Source of the DNA: Fratercula arctica
Lineage: Eukaryota; Chordata; Aves; Charadriiformes; Alcidae
Direction of reading: 5' to 3'
NCBI GenBank assembly: GCA_947846985.1
Contig: CANTUZ010000025.1
Span: 11,344,100 to 11,408,099, forward strand
Length of the DNA: 64,000 bases
Positions 1 through 11,280 of this stretch are shown piece after piece (position 1 is the stretch's first letter; each line of letters starts with the position of its first letter). A model generated the notes under the pieces. That model worked only from the letters and a program-made list of their open reading frames with translations. It did no database searches and was not told the DNA's origin. The translations under genes were made by a program, and so were the position numbers.

Positions 1-2230
1 ATGAAATGATTGAGTTCAGGATCATGGGCACTATCCACAAAACAACAAGAAGTAAAATTACAACCTTGGATTTCAGGAGGGCTAACTTTGGCCTCTTCAA
101 GAAACTGCTTGGAGAGATCCCGTGGGCTAGGGCTCTGGAAGGCAAAGGGGCTCAAGAAAGCTGGTTGATATTCAAAGACCACTTCCTCCAAGCTCAGGAT
201 CGGTGCATCCCTAAGAGAAAGAAATCGGCCAAGGGACGCAGGAGACCTGCATGGTTAAGCAGGGAGCTTCAGAAAAAGCTCAAGTGGAAGAAGGAAGTTT
301 ATAATAAGTGGAAGAAGGGACTGACCCCTTGGGAGGATTACAAGAATGCCACCAGAGCGTGCAGGGATGAAACAAGGAAAGCCAAGGCCGCCTTGGAATT
401 AGACCTGGCTAGGGACGTCAAGCACAACAAAAAGAGCTTCTACAAGTATATTGGAAGCAAAAGGAAGACCAGAGAAGTTGTGGGCCCACTGTTGAATGAG
501 ACAGGAGTCATGGTGACGGAGGATGCGGAGAAGGCAGAGTTACTGAATGCCTTCTTTGCTTCGGTCTTTTCTGCTCGGCCCAGCCCTCAGGAGTCCCAGG
601 CATTGAATAAAGTAACAGGGAAAGAAGAAGACTTCCCTTGGGTTGAGGAGGAGCGAGTGAGGGATCAATTAGATCATTTAGATATTCACAAGTCCATGGG
701 CCCCGATGGGATGCACCCGAGAGTGCTGAGGGAGCTGGCAGAAGTCATTGCTGGGCCGCTCTCCATCATCTTTGAAAGGTCCTGGAGAACAGGCGAGGTG
801 CCTGAGGACTGGAGGAAAGCTAATGTCACTCCAGTCTTCAAAAAAGGCAAGAAGGAGGAGCCAGGGAACTACAGGCTGGTCAGCCTCACCTCCATCCCTG
901 GAAAGATGATGGAACAGCTCGTTCTGGGCATCCTCTCAAGGCATGTGGAGGAAAAGAAAGCTATCGGAAGTACTCAGCATGGATTCACCAAGGGGAAACC
1001 ATGTCTGACTAATCTGATAGCCTTCTGCGATGGCATGACTGGATGGATAGATGAGGGGAGGGCGGTAGATGTGGTCTATCTTGACTTCAGCAAGGCGTTT
1101 GACACGGTCTCCCACAGCATCCTCATAGGGAAGCTTAGGAAGTGTGGGTTAGATGAATGGACAGTAAGGTGGATAGAAAACTGGTTGAAAGATAGAGCTT
1201 AGAGGGTTGTGATTAGGGGCACAGAATCTAGTTGGAGACCAGTGACGAGTGGTGTTCCCCAGGGGTCAGTACTGGGTCCAGTCCTCTTCAATATATTCAT
1301 CAATGACCTGGATGAGGGGATAGAGTGCACCCTCAGCAAGTTTGCTGATGACACAAAGCTGGGGGGGGCGGCTGACACACTGGAGGGCTGTGCTGCCATA
1401 CAGAGAGACCTGGACAGGTTGGAGATCTGGGCAGAGAGAAATCTTATGAAATTCAACAAGGGCAAGTGTAGGGTGCTGCACCTGGGGAGGAACAACCCCA
1501 TGCACCAGTACAGGTTGGGGGCTGACCTGCTGGAGAGCAGCTCTGTGGAAAGAGACCTGGGAGTCCTGGTGGACAACAGGATGACCATGAGCCAGCAATG
1601 TGCCCTTGCAGCCAAGAAGGCCAAGGGCATCCTGGGGTGCATCAAAAAGAGTGTGGCCAGCAGGTCAAGGGAGGTCATCCTCCCCCTCTACTCTGCATTG
1701 GTGAGGCCACACCTGGAGTACTGTGTCCAGTTCTGGGCTCCCCGGTTCCAGAAGGACAGGGAACTGCTGGAAAGGGTGCAGCAGAGGGCTACAAAGATGA
1801 TTAGGGGACTGGAACACCTCTCTTATGAGGAAAGGCTGAGGGATTTGGGTCTTTTCAGTCTGGAAAAAAGACGGCTGAGGGGGGATCTTATCAACACTTA
1901 TAAATACTTAAAGGGTGGGTGTCAGGAGGATGGGACCAGGCTCTTTTCAGTAGTGCCCGGGGACAGGACAAGAGGCAATGGGCACAAACTTGAGCACAAG
2001 AAGTTCCACCTAAACATGAGGAGGAACTTCTTTACCCTGAGGGTGGCAGAGCACTGGAACAGGCTGCCCAGAGAGGTGGTGGAGTCTCCATCTCTGGAGA
2101 CATTCAAAACCCGCCTGGACGTGTTCCTGTGTAACCTGCTCTAGGTGACCCTGCTCAGGCAGGGGGGTTGGACTAGATGATCTCCAGAGGTCCCTTCCAA
2201 CCCTATGGTTCTATGATTCTATGATTCTAT
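1..2230 (+). mobile_element. CR1 LINE retrotransposon, 5' part outside the window
   Basis: This is a chicken-repeat-1 (CR1) non-LTR retrotransposon. It enters the window inside ORF2, downstream of where the endonuclease domain would be. It runs through the reverse transcriptase and ends in a short 3' UTR with the CR1-specific tail of ATTCTATG repeats at about 2208-2230. CR1 moves by target-primed reverse transcription and copies are usually 5'-truncated. This one still carries at least 2.1 kb, so it is long for a CR1 copy, and whether it is full length depends on sequence left of the window. Confidence 0.95.
6..2144 (+). pseudogene. CR1 ORF2 reverse transcriptase, one premature stop
   Basis: One reading frame encodes about 710 residues of CR1 ORF2 (linker, reverse transcriptase and C-terminal region). 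It is interrupted only by a TAG at 1200-1202. The segments before it (6-1199) and after it (1209-2144) lie in the same frame. The RT block [13 protein letters not shown] begins near 1242 and the catalytic FADD motif is at about 1341-1352. The stop looks like a CAG-to-TAG change, since related copies usually read Gln-Arg at this point (family knowledge). No frameshift is seen, so this copy decayed recently or slowly. It cannot make full-length protein as it stands. Confidence 0.9.
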
Positions 2231-2434
2231 TGTTTCCAGCTATTTCACAACTAGACATTTAATTGTTCCTTTCAATTCACCTGAAGGAAGGAGATTTAAC
2301 ACATGTGTTGGTCTTAACCTCTTCTGTGTTTTTCCCATCATTCAAAGGTTCTTGTGGTGGTTGTTTTAACCACTGTCAGGGCAGCAATACAAAAGCTACA
2401 GTGAATGGAGGGTTTTTTTTTAATTAAATAAATA

Positions 2435-2775
2435 TAGAATCATAGAATCGTCTAGATTGGAAAGGACCTTTAAGATCATCGAGTCCAACTGTTAACACTA
2501 CCAAAGCCACAGCTAAACCATGACAACTTAACCTGGCCACTTAATCCTCAAAACAACCTTTTTTTCACTCTCACCAGGGCTGGGCTCAAAATTGCAAACA
2601 TCCAGCAATTGCTCCCACACCAAAGGTGCCAGGAGGGAAAGCTGTTGCTTGTTCTCAGTGTCCCTTGGCAGCGCTTTCATCGCCCCACAAACCTAAGCAT
2701 CACATCTACCCATCTTTTAAATACCTCCAGGGATGGTGATTCAACCACTTCCCTGTTCCAATGTTTGAAATATGT
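2435..2775 (-). mobile_element. CR1 3'-end fragment, minus strand
   Basis: The reverse complement of the CR1 tail starts at 2435 (ATAGAATCATAGAATC), followed by the usual 3' UTR words (AAGGACC..AAGATCATCGAGTCCAAC) and a diverged end of ORF2. It is an old, 5'-truncated copy. The edge near 2775 is approximate. Confidence 0.8.
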
Positions 2776-5075
2776 ATTTCATTGTCTGAGATGATCCTGA
2801 GGTTCTATATCAGCAGACAACATCTAACATGTCCAGAACACATATATATCCTGCTTCTGTCACAAATAAGAGCCACGAAATGGGTACTGCCTTGTGCATG
2901 CTCCCCACCAGGACTGCACAGAATGGGGAAGCCCTAGACACATTGGACAGCTGAGGTAGACAGTCAAGTCATGCTTGGAGCACTGATGGGTTAGGAGGAT
3001 TACAACAATCCAGGAAGAGAAAATAGGAAATAAGCATCAGAAGACTATAATTAGAGCTTGAAATTAGAAGAAAGAAACCGGTTGAGTGGTTGAAATAGTG
3101 GAGCAATGATGGCAAAAGGAAGAAGGGATGATTGTTTGCAGGTGGGTGGTGGAAGGACGGGTGTGTGGGTGGCACTGGAGCCTCCCCCTGCAGCCTGTGG
3201 TAGCTCTACCAGGCAGCCAAGCCCTAGCGGTGCTGGAGCTAATGGGCTCCCCTAGTGCGGTGCCGCCCCTCAGTGGGGCTGGCTTGCTTTTTGAGCTCTC
3301 TGGCTCAGCGGCAACACGGAGATCTCTAGACCTAACTCCCTTGTGTGGTGCAGATTGGCCCTAAGACTCTTTTTCTCACTCTGGGGATGAAATACAAATA
3401 CATTCAGATTAAGGTTTGTTCATACTGACAACGTGGAATAAAGCTTTACTTTCCCTGATACACACACAGTCACACATCATACATACACAGTCATTCCACC
3501 AGCTCGAGTTACCCTCATTTTATGCACTGAAAGCCAGCTTCCTACAAGTTACCCTGTTATAATCATGTATGCTTCATCGCTCTGCCGATGATCAACATAT
3601 ATCCCGCATGTAACTTGTGCTGCCATTTATGTCACAGCTGAATTTGGCCCAGAAATGTCATTAGTAGTAAGTTGGTTTTTTACATTCCACATTTGTCCAA
3701 AGATCTTTGGTAACAGTATAAATTGCAGCCAAAGCTGAACACTAATCTCCTGAATTTTGAAAGCACAACAGGCAGTCAACCCTTGAATACCATCTGAAAT
3801 GCAAGCACTTGGAATACAAACATTCACAGGAAATAAAAAAGAAAGCTCTCCATTTCTACAGTCAATAATAGCACTAGTGCTGAACAAAGAACAATTTTAG
3901 AGAACAAAAAGGTAGCAAGATTAAAAAATACCTGATTAAAAGGGACACTGTTTTGCCAAATGCTTGGGCTTTTGTTAGAAACAGAGAATCCCCTTCAATT
4001 GTGTGGGTCAAATTTATGGGGTTAAAATCAACAAAAAGTGTATGACATCATTTTCTGCAATAGGTAGCCAAGCAGTTATTTATCTGCAGTGCTGTGACAA
4101 TGGAGACTTGGTTTCTGTTTGCTGATGAGTGAATTGCATGGGGGGGGGGGAAGGAACAACACAATGATCTCACTCAAGTGCACCTCACTGCTACTAAAAC
4201 TGAGGAATACCTAAACCATAATTTATTTACAAACAGGTCCTTCCTCTTTTTTCACAACTCATGCTGTTTCAAGAGAATGGTTGTGTCCTACTTCTAAGTA
4301 TGATGTCACATCTGTAGTCATCCTTTCCCGATTTAGTCAAATGGTGGAATAAAAAGAGCATATAGACCAGCGCGCACAAAATCAGACCCACTTCCAGAAT
4401 TACCTGCCAAAATTAAGAGTTTAATTACTTGGCAGAGCAAGCTTCTCACTCTTTTATTTATTTGTCTTTTTAGTCAATGAGGATTCATTCTCCTGCACAT
4501 AATAAAAAAATATATCCAAACAATGATCACTCCCAGAAAACAGAACTAGTTGGCCAAGGCAGCCTGGGGAACCCATAAAGACAGAGAATGACATTTTACA
4601 AAGAACTACTGGAAAAAATCGCTTGGTAAAAGAAAAATACGTTATGTCAAGATCCCCTGCCTTCATCATACCCATTTTTTTCTCTAACACTTTTTTTTTT
4701 CTCTCTCTTTCTCTTCTCTCCTCTCCCATTTCTCTATTTTTTTCTGAGCATTACCTCAGAATTTTTATCTAATCCATGAAGTTTTAGCTAACTCAGCTGC
4801 ACTTAAAGCTCAGGTGCAATGGTGCTCCCAGCACCAGAGTCATGACCAAACAGAAATAGGAGGCAGGGTTTCCTACTTACGAAAGAAATGCCAAGCAGGG
4901 ACCAGCTTTCCGGTTCCAGGTTTGAATAGTGTCTGGCACAACAGGGTTTGGCCTCTAACAGAATCAGCAGGAACAGCTTGTGGAATAATTACTAAATTGG
5001 CCAAGAATACAAAAGTACAGCATTGTTCACACATTAAGGAAAGTCATAAAATCAAGAGGCTTCTGAGGTAGAATA
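2776..5075. other. unique non-coding DNA, nothing recognised
   Basis: I see no exon, RNA gene or repeat family here. The open frames are short and unsupported. The only local oddities are an 11-base G run near 4140 and a T-rich pyrimidine stretch near 4675-4745. Confidence 0.5.
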
Positions 5076-5079
5076 CAGC

Positions 5080-6082
5080 TGCAGCTGGCACACGAAGAAT
5101 GCAACATCTGCGATTCCCTGTACAAGGTTGTTTGCGAAACTACACGAGGGATGGAACGGAACGCAATTGTTCCGTGGCCTTGCCTTGTGACGAATAGCAG
5201 ATATGGGAACGAGATGGTACTACGGAACAGATAAGCGGCCTACTCGCTACCCGAGCCAACATTTCATCAAATTTTGATGAAATGCTGTCCTTTGTGCTAA
5301 CTTTGCTCATCATAATGTACCAAAACACACCTCCATCCCGGAGGCTACCTGCCCCCAAGGTGCGACCACTCCTCCTTGAGTACACCAATCATAATAAAAG
5401 TATTTATGACTAAAGTCACTCAAACTCCACCTTGAAGATAAAAAAAATAGTATAAAAAGCCCGAGAGAGGGGGGATATCAGGGAAGACACCATCGCGAAC
5501 AAGTTGAGAACTCCATCACTGACTTCTGGGACCAGTTGACGGGCTGAGCCTTTCTTCCCCCCCCGTAGGGACGCCTTTGGGTAAGACTTAGATTATACCG
5601 AGTGTTTCCTCGGGGGAACTTAGAAATTTCTCTAGAGAACCTCTCTCCTACATTTATAGCCAGGCTGTATTGTTTATAACGTTGTCGCGCGTTTTGTATA
5701 CTTAAGAATATCTTTATTTGCACGTGCTTTGCAGACAGTGTATTTATCACCAGCAATCCTAAGAACCTATATATCTGTTGTTTAAATAAACTGCACTGTT
5801 TAAGTAGCTAGTCGTTTCGGTTTCTCACTGAATGCGACCAAAGATTCGAGAGTGGCCGTGCTAGTTCATGAGCACGACTAGACTGAAGGTGCAGTCCACT
5901 ATTAGTGTATCCAAATCGTAATAGTTTAATACATATTAAACGCGACTGGACTGATAGTGCTGAATTGGGCATCACTCAGAATTTAAACCTAGCCGCACCT
6001 AGCCTCCCACCTCAGTGAGGAGTGTTAGAACGCAAGGGGGTTTATCTTCTGCCAAAACCGCTTCGCCCCTTTTCATGCAACA
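5080..6082 (+). mobile_element. solo LTR-like element of about 1.0 kb, family not assigned
   Basis: This stretch has the layout of a retroviral LTR on the plus strand. A TATA box (TATAAAA, 5451-5457) is followed about 330 bases later by a polyadenylation signal (AATAAA, 5785-5790), then a CG-richer U5-like tail. It can be framed as TGCAGC..CAACA. The same 9-mer ACAGCTGCA lies at both ends (5075-5083 and 6082-6090), which allows a 4-bp CAGC target duplication. The terminal inverted match is weak, so the exact ends are uncertain. There is no coding region and no second LTR, as expected of a solo LTR. Confidence 0.6.
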
Positions 6083-6086
6083 CAGC

Positions 6087-7545
6087 TGCAATAATATTCA
6101 AAACACAATCTGTCAATTAATTATTCTCTAAAAGCCGCTCCACTTGTCCATGACCACTCTGGCATCCATGTGCTGTAATGGAGCTGGCCTTCAGCTAGTG
6201 TCAGCAAAAATAGTTCTTCTTTCATGATGATAAATCCATATCAGTAGAGGATCCTGCAGCCTGACTTTATCCCATCTACAGATAATTGTGTCCAAATATT
6301 CCCTGCTTTTGTTTGCTCATAGGCACCATCATAGAGACCAAAAAGAGAGGTTGGTAATTTAAAAGATAACCCTTATAGAACAGCAGATTCTGCTCTTTAT
6401 ATTTTGATATTCAGTATCATATTCATTTTCTCAGCCCCAGAGTTCCCAATACAAGGTATGTGCCATTCTGAAGTGTCATGGATGTAAGCAGGAATTCAAG
6501 CACTTCAATGATGACTCAAAAGAGCTTTAAAATGGATATTAGTCCACGTCAGAGTGGATGCATTCTGGAATCCACTGCATGCCCATCTGGAGTGTCTTGG
6601 ATACATTTTTCAAAGACTGCAATATATAAATAAAACATAAAAGAATAATGAAAAAGACTAGAAAAATGCTCACTGCTCGCTGCATGGTAAAATCCATGAT
6701 TGTATCAAATAGTAGAGATTTATATTTTCACTTTTTCATTCCTATAAACTGAATCTCATAATTTTCATTTGGTTTCAATTTTGTTACATTAAATAGGTGT
6801 TAAAAAGTTAGCAGAAATATCTATGTTAAAAAGCTCCAATAAAAAATTAAGAAACCTTAAAATGGAGGAAATCAATTTCATAAGAAATTTAGGGATCCAG
6901 AAAATAGGTTTCAAGATATTAATCAGCATCTTCATCCCAGAAGCACAAATTTGTACAGAAACTCTGTAGTGTTCTGAACTGCACATGCACATAGCAGAAA
7001 GACAGTACGACCCCAAAACTGTCAAACTGTCACTGTCTCCTACTGGCCAGCCTATGAATACATTTGGCATCCACCTAGTAGAAGACCCTCTATTTCAGGA
7101 CAAAGAATGACCAGAATGATGGAAGCTATTTGTTTTATTGAGAACATCAGAGATTTATAGAAAAATAATAACTCAAGAGCTTCCTTGGAGGAGAGTATAT
7201 CACTTCTAAGAAACACAACTATGCCATAAACTGAAATTCAAGAACAAAAGGAACATAGGGCATGTTGGTAGGATAGTATTTGTTCTTCTAAGACTCCTAG
7301 GTTTCCCAGGTCATATTTATGAACTTTTGATCTGAAAATAACCTCTGAAGACTGTGGAAAAGAAGGGTTGCTTGGGAACTGGGGGAAGATTGTGCATAAA
7401 TTGTTTGTTTGCCTGTTTGAATGTTGTAAGTTTGGAGGTGATAGTAAGGGTGACAAACCAAGACTTCATACAGGTTTTCTGAGATACCTTCTTCACCAGT
7501 GATATCTCCTAATTATACCTTCAACTCTTTGCCCCAACTACATCT
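6087..7545. other. AT-rich unique non-coding DNA
   Basis: No exon, repeat family or RNA gene is recognisable. The open frames are short and lack homology that I can see. Confidence 0.5.
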
Positions 7546-7546
7546 T

Positions 7547-7627
7547 AGTGACTGATGCAGACTAGACTGTAGATGATCTTTAAGGTCCCTTCCAACTCTA
7601 ACCCTTCCAACTATGATTCTATGATTC
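7547..7627 (+). mobile_element. CR1 3'-tail fragment
   Basis: A very short CR1 end: GATGATCTTTAAGGTCCC..TCCAAC followed by ATGATTCTATGATTC at 7613-7627. Only the 3' UTR is present, as in most 5'-truncated CR1 copies. Confidence 0.8.
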
Positions 7628-8929
7628 AAATCAGGGATTTTTTTGATGTAGTAACAACTTTGGTGCCTGATATGCAGAGATAAAAGACTAGTAAAATTAG
7701 CCCATCTAGCATTTTAAGAAGAAAGGTTTTAATGTCTATTAAAAAACCCAAACAAACAAAAAACCCCTCCCACCAGTGTAGATTCTCAGAGACAGATATT
7801 CTATACTGGTGTGCCATGTGTGTCATAAAACTGGTGCACAATACTGTGGTGTGTATTCTGTGTGTGTGTGAATGAGAGACAGATTTCTTGGCCTTTGCCA
7901 TGTTATTCCCATACTGTTATGAGGGGGAACCTCAGGAGCTGTTAGACGTTATTTCCCTGTAAGATGACTGTCATGTAAAAATGTGAACGTTACAAATTCA
8001 CTGATTGTGAATTTTAAGCAGGGCATCAATTTTCTGTAATTCATGAGCTGGATGGTAGTCAGCCTTTGAGTCATACTTCGGGTAGCTGCTACCGGGTGGT
8101 AAAACAGCTTGTGAAGAGGCAGGCATGAGGCAGAACCTGACAGTACTTGAGAGCCCCATGGCAGCCCCTGGCAGTGCCCCTGGCAGAGCTAAAGGCAGTG
8201 ACACTCTTCTATGACCAACTGTGCTCAAGCTGCAGTGTTGTTTTCAGCTGGGCTGAGGCATGTTGTAATGCCTGGAGGTACAAACTGCAGGCATTTTCCC
8301 TGCACTGGAGAACTAGGGAGATGCACTTTGCTTTAAAGGCTACGATCACAGTCAAGCAAGGATTGTAAGACATATGGTGTGTGTAGGTAGGAGATATCAG
8401 CTTAGGTGAAAGGAGCTCATAAATGTGTATTTCTCTGTGCTTAACTTGCCTACCATTAATCAAGGAAAACTTTTACATTAATCGACCTGGTAAGCAAACT
8501 GGAGGGAAAACATCTGCCAAGCGATCCAAACCCAGAGGACAATCCGCCATTGTGGCCCCGGCAGCTGCCCACCCAACCGGTGAGGAGGAGCCCGGCGCTC
8601 TGTGAGACCTGCCCAGAGCAGCGCAGTCAGTCACCTCCCCTCCAGTGGGAGTTACAACCCATTGATGCATTTTGTTACACGTTCAGAAGCATGGCTGTGA
8701 TGTCTAAAATTATGCAGACTATGGTATTTTTTTTTTTATACTAGTTTAAATGACTGGTACAATGGGGAGAAAGGAACAATAGGACTTTGAGGTGCGGGGT
8801 GATATGCTGTGGAATGGGATTGAGGAGGCAAATAATTATATGGAAGAATCTTGTTTCCTAACCTCCTATGTGATGAAGTGTAAAGTGTAATTGTAAATTA
8901 CAATTAGGCGGAGAATAAAGGTTTCTCTG
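7628..8929. other. unique non-coding DNA
   Basis: Nothing recognisable is seen. A short A/T palindromic stretch (TAATTGTAAATTACAATTA) lies near 8889-8907, just left of the first GC-rich island. Confidence 0.4.
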
Positions 8930-8959
8930 GGAGCGGGGTGGAATTTCATGGCAGTATAT

Positions 8960-9255
8960 CAATGAATATTAAACCCAAGAGGCTCGATCGCGTTTTGCGG
9001 AGGGGCTGAGCAGCGGTTGCCGAGGGGTCGCGGGAAAGTAGCACCAGAAGGTCGGGGCCTCCTAGCCGTGCCTCGGAGCTGCTCTCCGGCAGCGCCGGCC
9101 GCGCAGCAGTACGGAGCGGGGCCCGGGGCGGGGCTAGGCGGGGCCGCTCTTGGCACGGCGGTGTATGTGGCTCTGGCTCCGCCACTGGCAGGAGAGGGAC
9201 AGCGGCTAATCGGATTGGGAAAACTCCCTTAATCCCAGCCCGATCGGCGGCGGTG
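8960..9255. promoter_or_regulatory. CpG island 1 with GC boxes
   Basis: This is a sharp rise in CpG and GC content out of AT-rich DNA. It contains clustered GGGGCGGGGC-type GC boxes at 9125-9143 and a four-run G tract (9118-9143) able to form a quadruplex. Short frames cross it on both strands but none has recognisable protein features. It may be a promoter of an unseen transcript or a Polycomb-type regulatory island. The sequence alone does not decide. Confidence 0.6.
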
Positions 9256-10260
9256 TCTCCCTCTCTCCAACATCACTAATGTCACTTCTATTGGCTGCAT
9301 TAGACAGATGTTCAAAAGCTCCCTTTCGCTCGCTCGCTAAATCTGATCCCCCTGTAATACTTTCACTGCTATTAAATCCACATGCACACACTCTTCTTTC
9401 TCCGTCCCCCACCCCATCCCTTTTACTTTCTTGAGTGGACCCTGGCTGCATTTAATCGCCTTTTCCAGGGCAAAAGGAGATCTTCTGGCAAACAGACAAT
9501 GGGATTGCTCTCCCTTTCAACATCTGGTTGTCTCACACTGAACCCTGTCTCCTCCACGAATGAAAAAAAAGTAACAATCACACACACAAAGTACAGCCAA
9601 ACTAATACTGCCTGGGATGCGACTGTTGCTGGCTATTCAAGGGATTTGGTTCTTCGTTCAGAAAAGAGAGAATTATGATATTTACCTCTTTGACGCATGA
9701 TTGCAATTAGAATGTTGCGATGCTCTAGATCCCCCCATATAAATGTATAGCTGGATAAACATACACACATTGTGTAGACAGATCACATACACATTTTCAG
9801 CAGGTGCATCTTCCCAGTTTGTTTATCTGGACCGAGCTGTCTTTTCCCTAATCTTTTAAAGAAGGTTAGGAAATATCCAGCTGGACTGGCGTTTAACTTC
9901 TTATTTTTGTTCTTGATCAGTTTTCCCTGAAACTCTTTCCTGCTTCACTGCTGTTCTTCCTTACTTTTTGCAATCTTTTTCATTGTACTCTCCTTTCCCT
10001 CTTACAGGGTCACAATCCCCTTTGTAATCATGTTTTATTCCCCTCCCAGAAGCTGTCCTTTTGTTGTTTTCTCTGATTAACCTGCAGAAATGAAACACAT
10101 GCAACTCCGTCTCCTTGCATTTTCAGATGTTTCTCTCACTATTGTATGGTACAGCTCATTGAAAGTGCAAAGTGAAAACATGTATAAAATATAAAAATTA
10201 TACACAAACATGCACTAACTCCATGGCACGGAGAATAAATCTGGTAAATTCCATCAGAGA
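9256..10260. other. non-coding DNA between islands, possibly conserved
   Basis: Moderate-GC DNA without exons. The block around 9240-9400 (CCAAT/ATTGG at 9288, several TAAT words) looks like regulatory sequence, but this is an impression only. Confidence 0.35.
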
Positions 10261-10447
10261 GAAAGAAAAAGAGGGGGAAAAGAAAGGGGGGAAGAGAAGG
10301 AGGGGGGAGAGGAAGGAAGGAAGGAAGGAAGGAAGGAAGGAAGGAAGGAAGGAAGGAAGGAAGGAAGGAAGGAAGGAAGGAAGGAAGGAAGGAAGGAAGG
10401 AAGGAAGGAAGGAAGGAAGGAAGGAAGGAAAGAAAGAAAGAAAGAAA
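10261..10447 (+). repeat. (GGAA)n microsatellite within a purine tract
   Basis: A purine-only lead-in is followed by about 30 uninterrupted GGAA units at 10311-10430 and then GAAA units to 10447. The long open frames seen here on both strands (poly Lys-Glu-Gly-Arg or Leu-Pro-Ser-Phe) are products of the repeat and are not genes. Confidence 0.97.
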
Positions 10448-10929
10448 ATTAATATATAATGTACATCTTGGGTTCTTCATTAGCACAAAAGGGCATTTTC
10501 ATGAGATTTGATCATTTCCCTCTGTCTGGGCAAGAAGAAATCAATGGGGGTAGGAAACTATAAATCAGCCATCATGTCAGGACAAATCAAAAAATGTTTC
10601 TATTATTTCAATCAATAAACCATTTTTATACCTAACATCTGATCTACACAATGTGTTTGCGTTGGAAATTTGCAGTCGCTTTGCACAAAACCCCAAACCA
10701 TTAACGTACGTGTCAATCACATTTGAAACTGAAATGGCCGGAGATTTCAGCGCGGAGCTGATCTGAAAAACGACGGAAGAAACAGAAATGCACGGAGGGA
10801 CGGATTCGGCTGAAAACACTTCCGAAAGTCTATCGCTCCTTTATTCTTTCCACCACCCCAAGCCCTAAACTTTGCAAGCGGTTGAGTCGAGTGGACGAGG
10901 TGGGCAGGAGGGGAGATGGGGGGGGTGCC
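10448..10929. other. non-coding DNA, candidate conserved element
   Basis: No exon was found. The stretch 10580-10830 mixes AT-rich homeobox-like words with CpGs (for example ATTAACGTACGTGTCAATC at 10699-10717). That pattern is unusual for neutral bird DNA and is typical of conserved non-coding elements. Confidence 0.3.
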
Positions 10930-11280
10930 GTAGGGGGGCAGGCAGGACCCCGCCAGGTACGTGCGATGTGAGACGTATCCCTCAGAGCCTACAGAGGTCG
11001 CCTGGAGAGCGCGGAGCGCGTCTGTGAAGAGGCCGGCGGCCCCGGCGCTCCCCAGTCCGGCCCACAGGTGTAGTCCCCAGCCCAGCCCCAAGCCCCGCCG
11101 GGGCTGTGCCCAGGTGGCTGAGGCCGCGGAGCAGCGCAGCTTGGGCAGGCTGGAGTCTCTGGAAAGAGCAACCTGATGCTCGCGGGTCCTCTCCCTTCGG
11201 GCCAGGTCTGCTCAGCGCTTCTGCCGCTACCTGTCTGGAAATCCCTCCAGCCCCAGACAGGGGCAGGGAAGGTGCCAGAC
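10902..11280. promoter_or_regulatory. CpG island 2 with a G-quadruplex-prone tract
   Basis: A CpG-dense block begins with four or more G runs (10902-10938) that fit a G3+N1-7 quadruplex pattern on the plus strand. It continues with GC-rich DNA to about 11280. No open frame shows a recognisable domain. A role as promoter or unmethylated regulatory island is inferred from base composition only. Confidence 0.55.

Noticed and set aside
1199..1678. 159-codon minus-strand frame and similar antisense frames over CR1 copies
   Set aside because: They are shadows of CR1 ORF2 in the opposite strand and recur in every CR1 copy.
8960..9255. ISL1 or another homeobox gene first exon at CpG island 1
   Set aside because: No LIM-domain Cys/His pattern or start-codon exon with a donor site was found in any frame here or in the other islands.
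10139..10486. 115-codon and 95-codon open frames across 10.1-10.5 kb
   Set aside because: They are translations of the GGAA microsatellite and its reverse complement.
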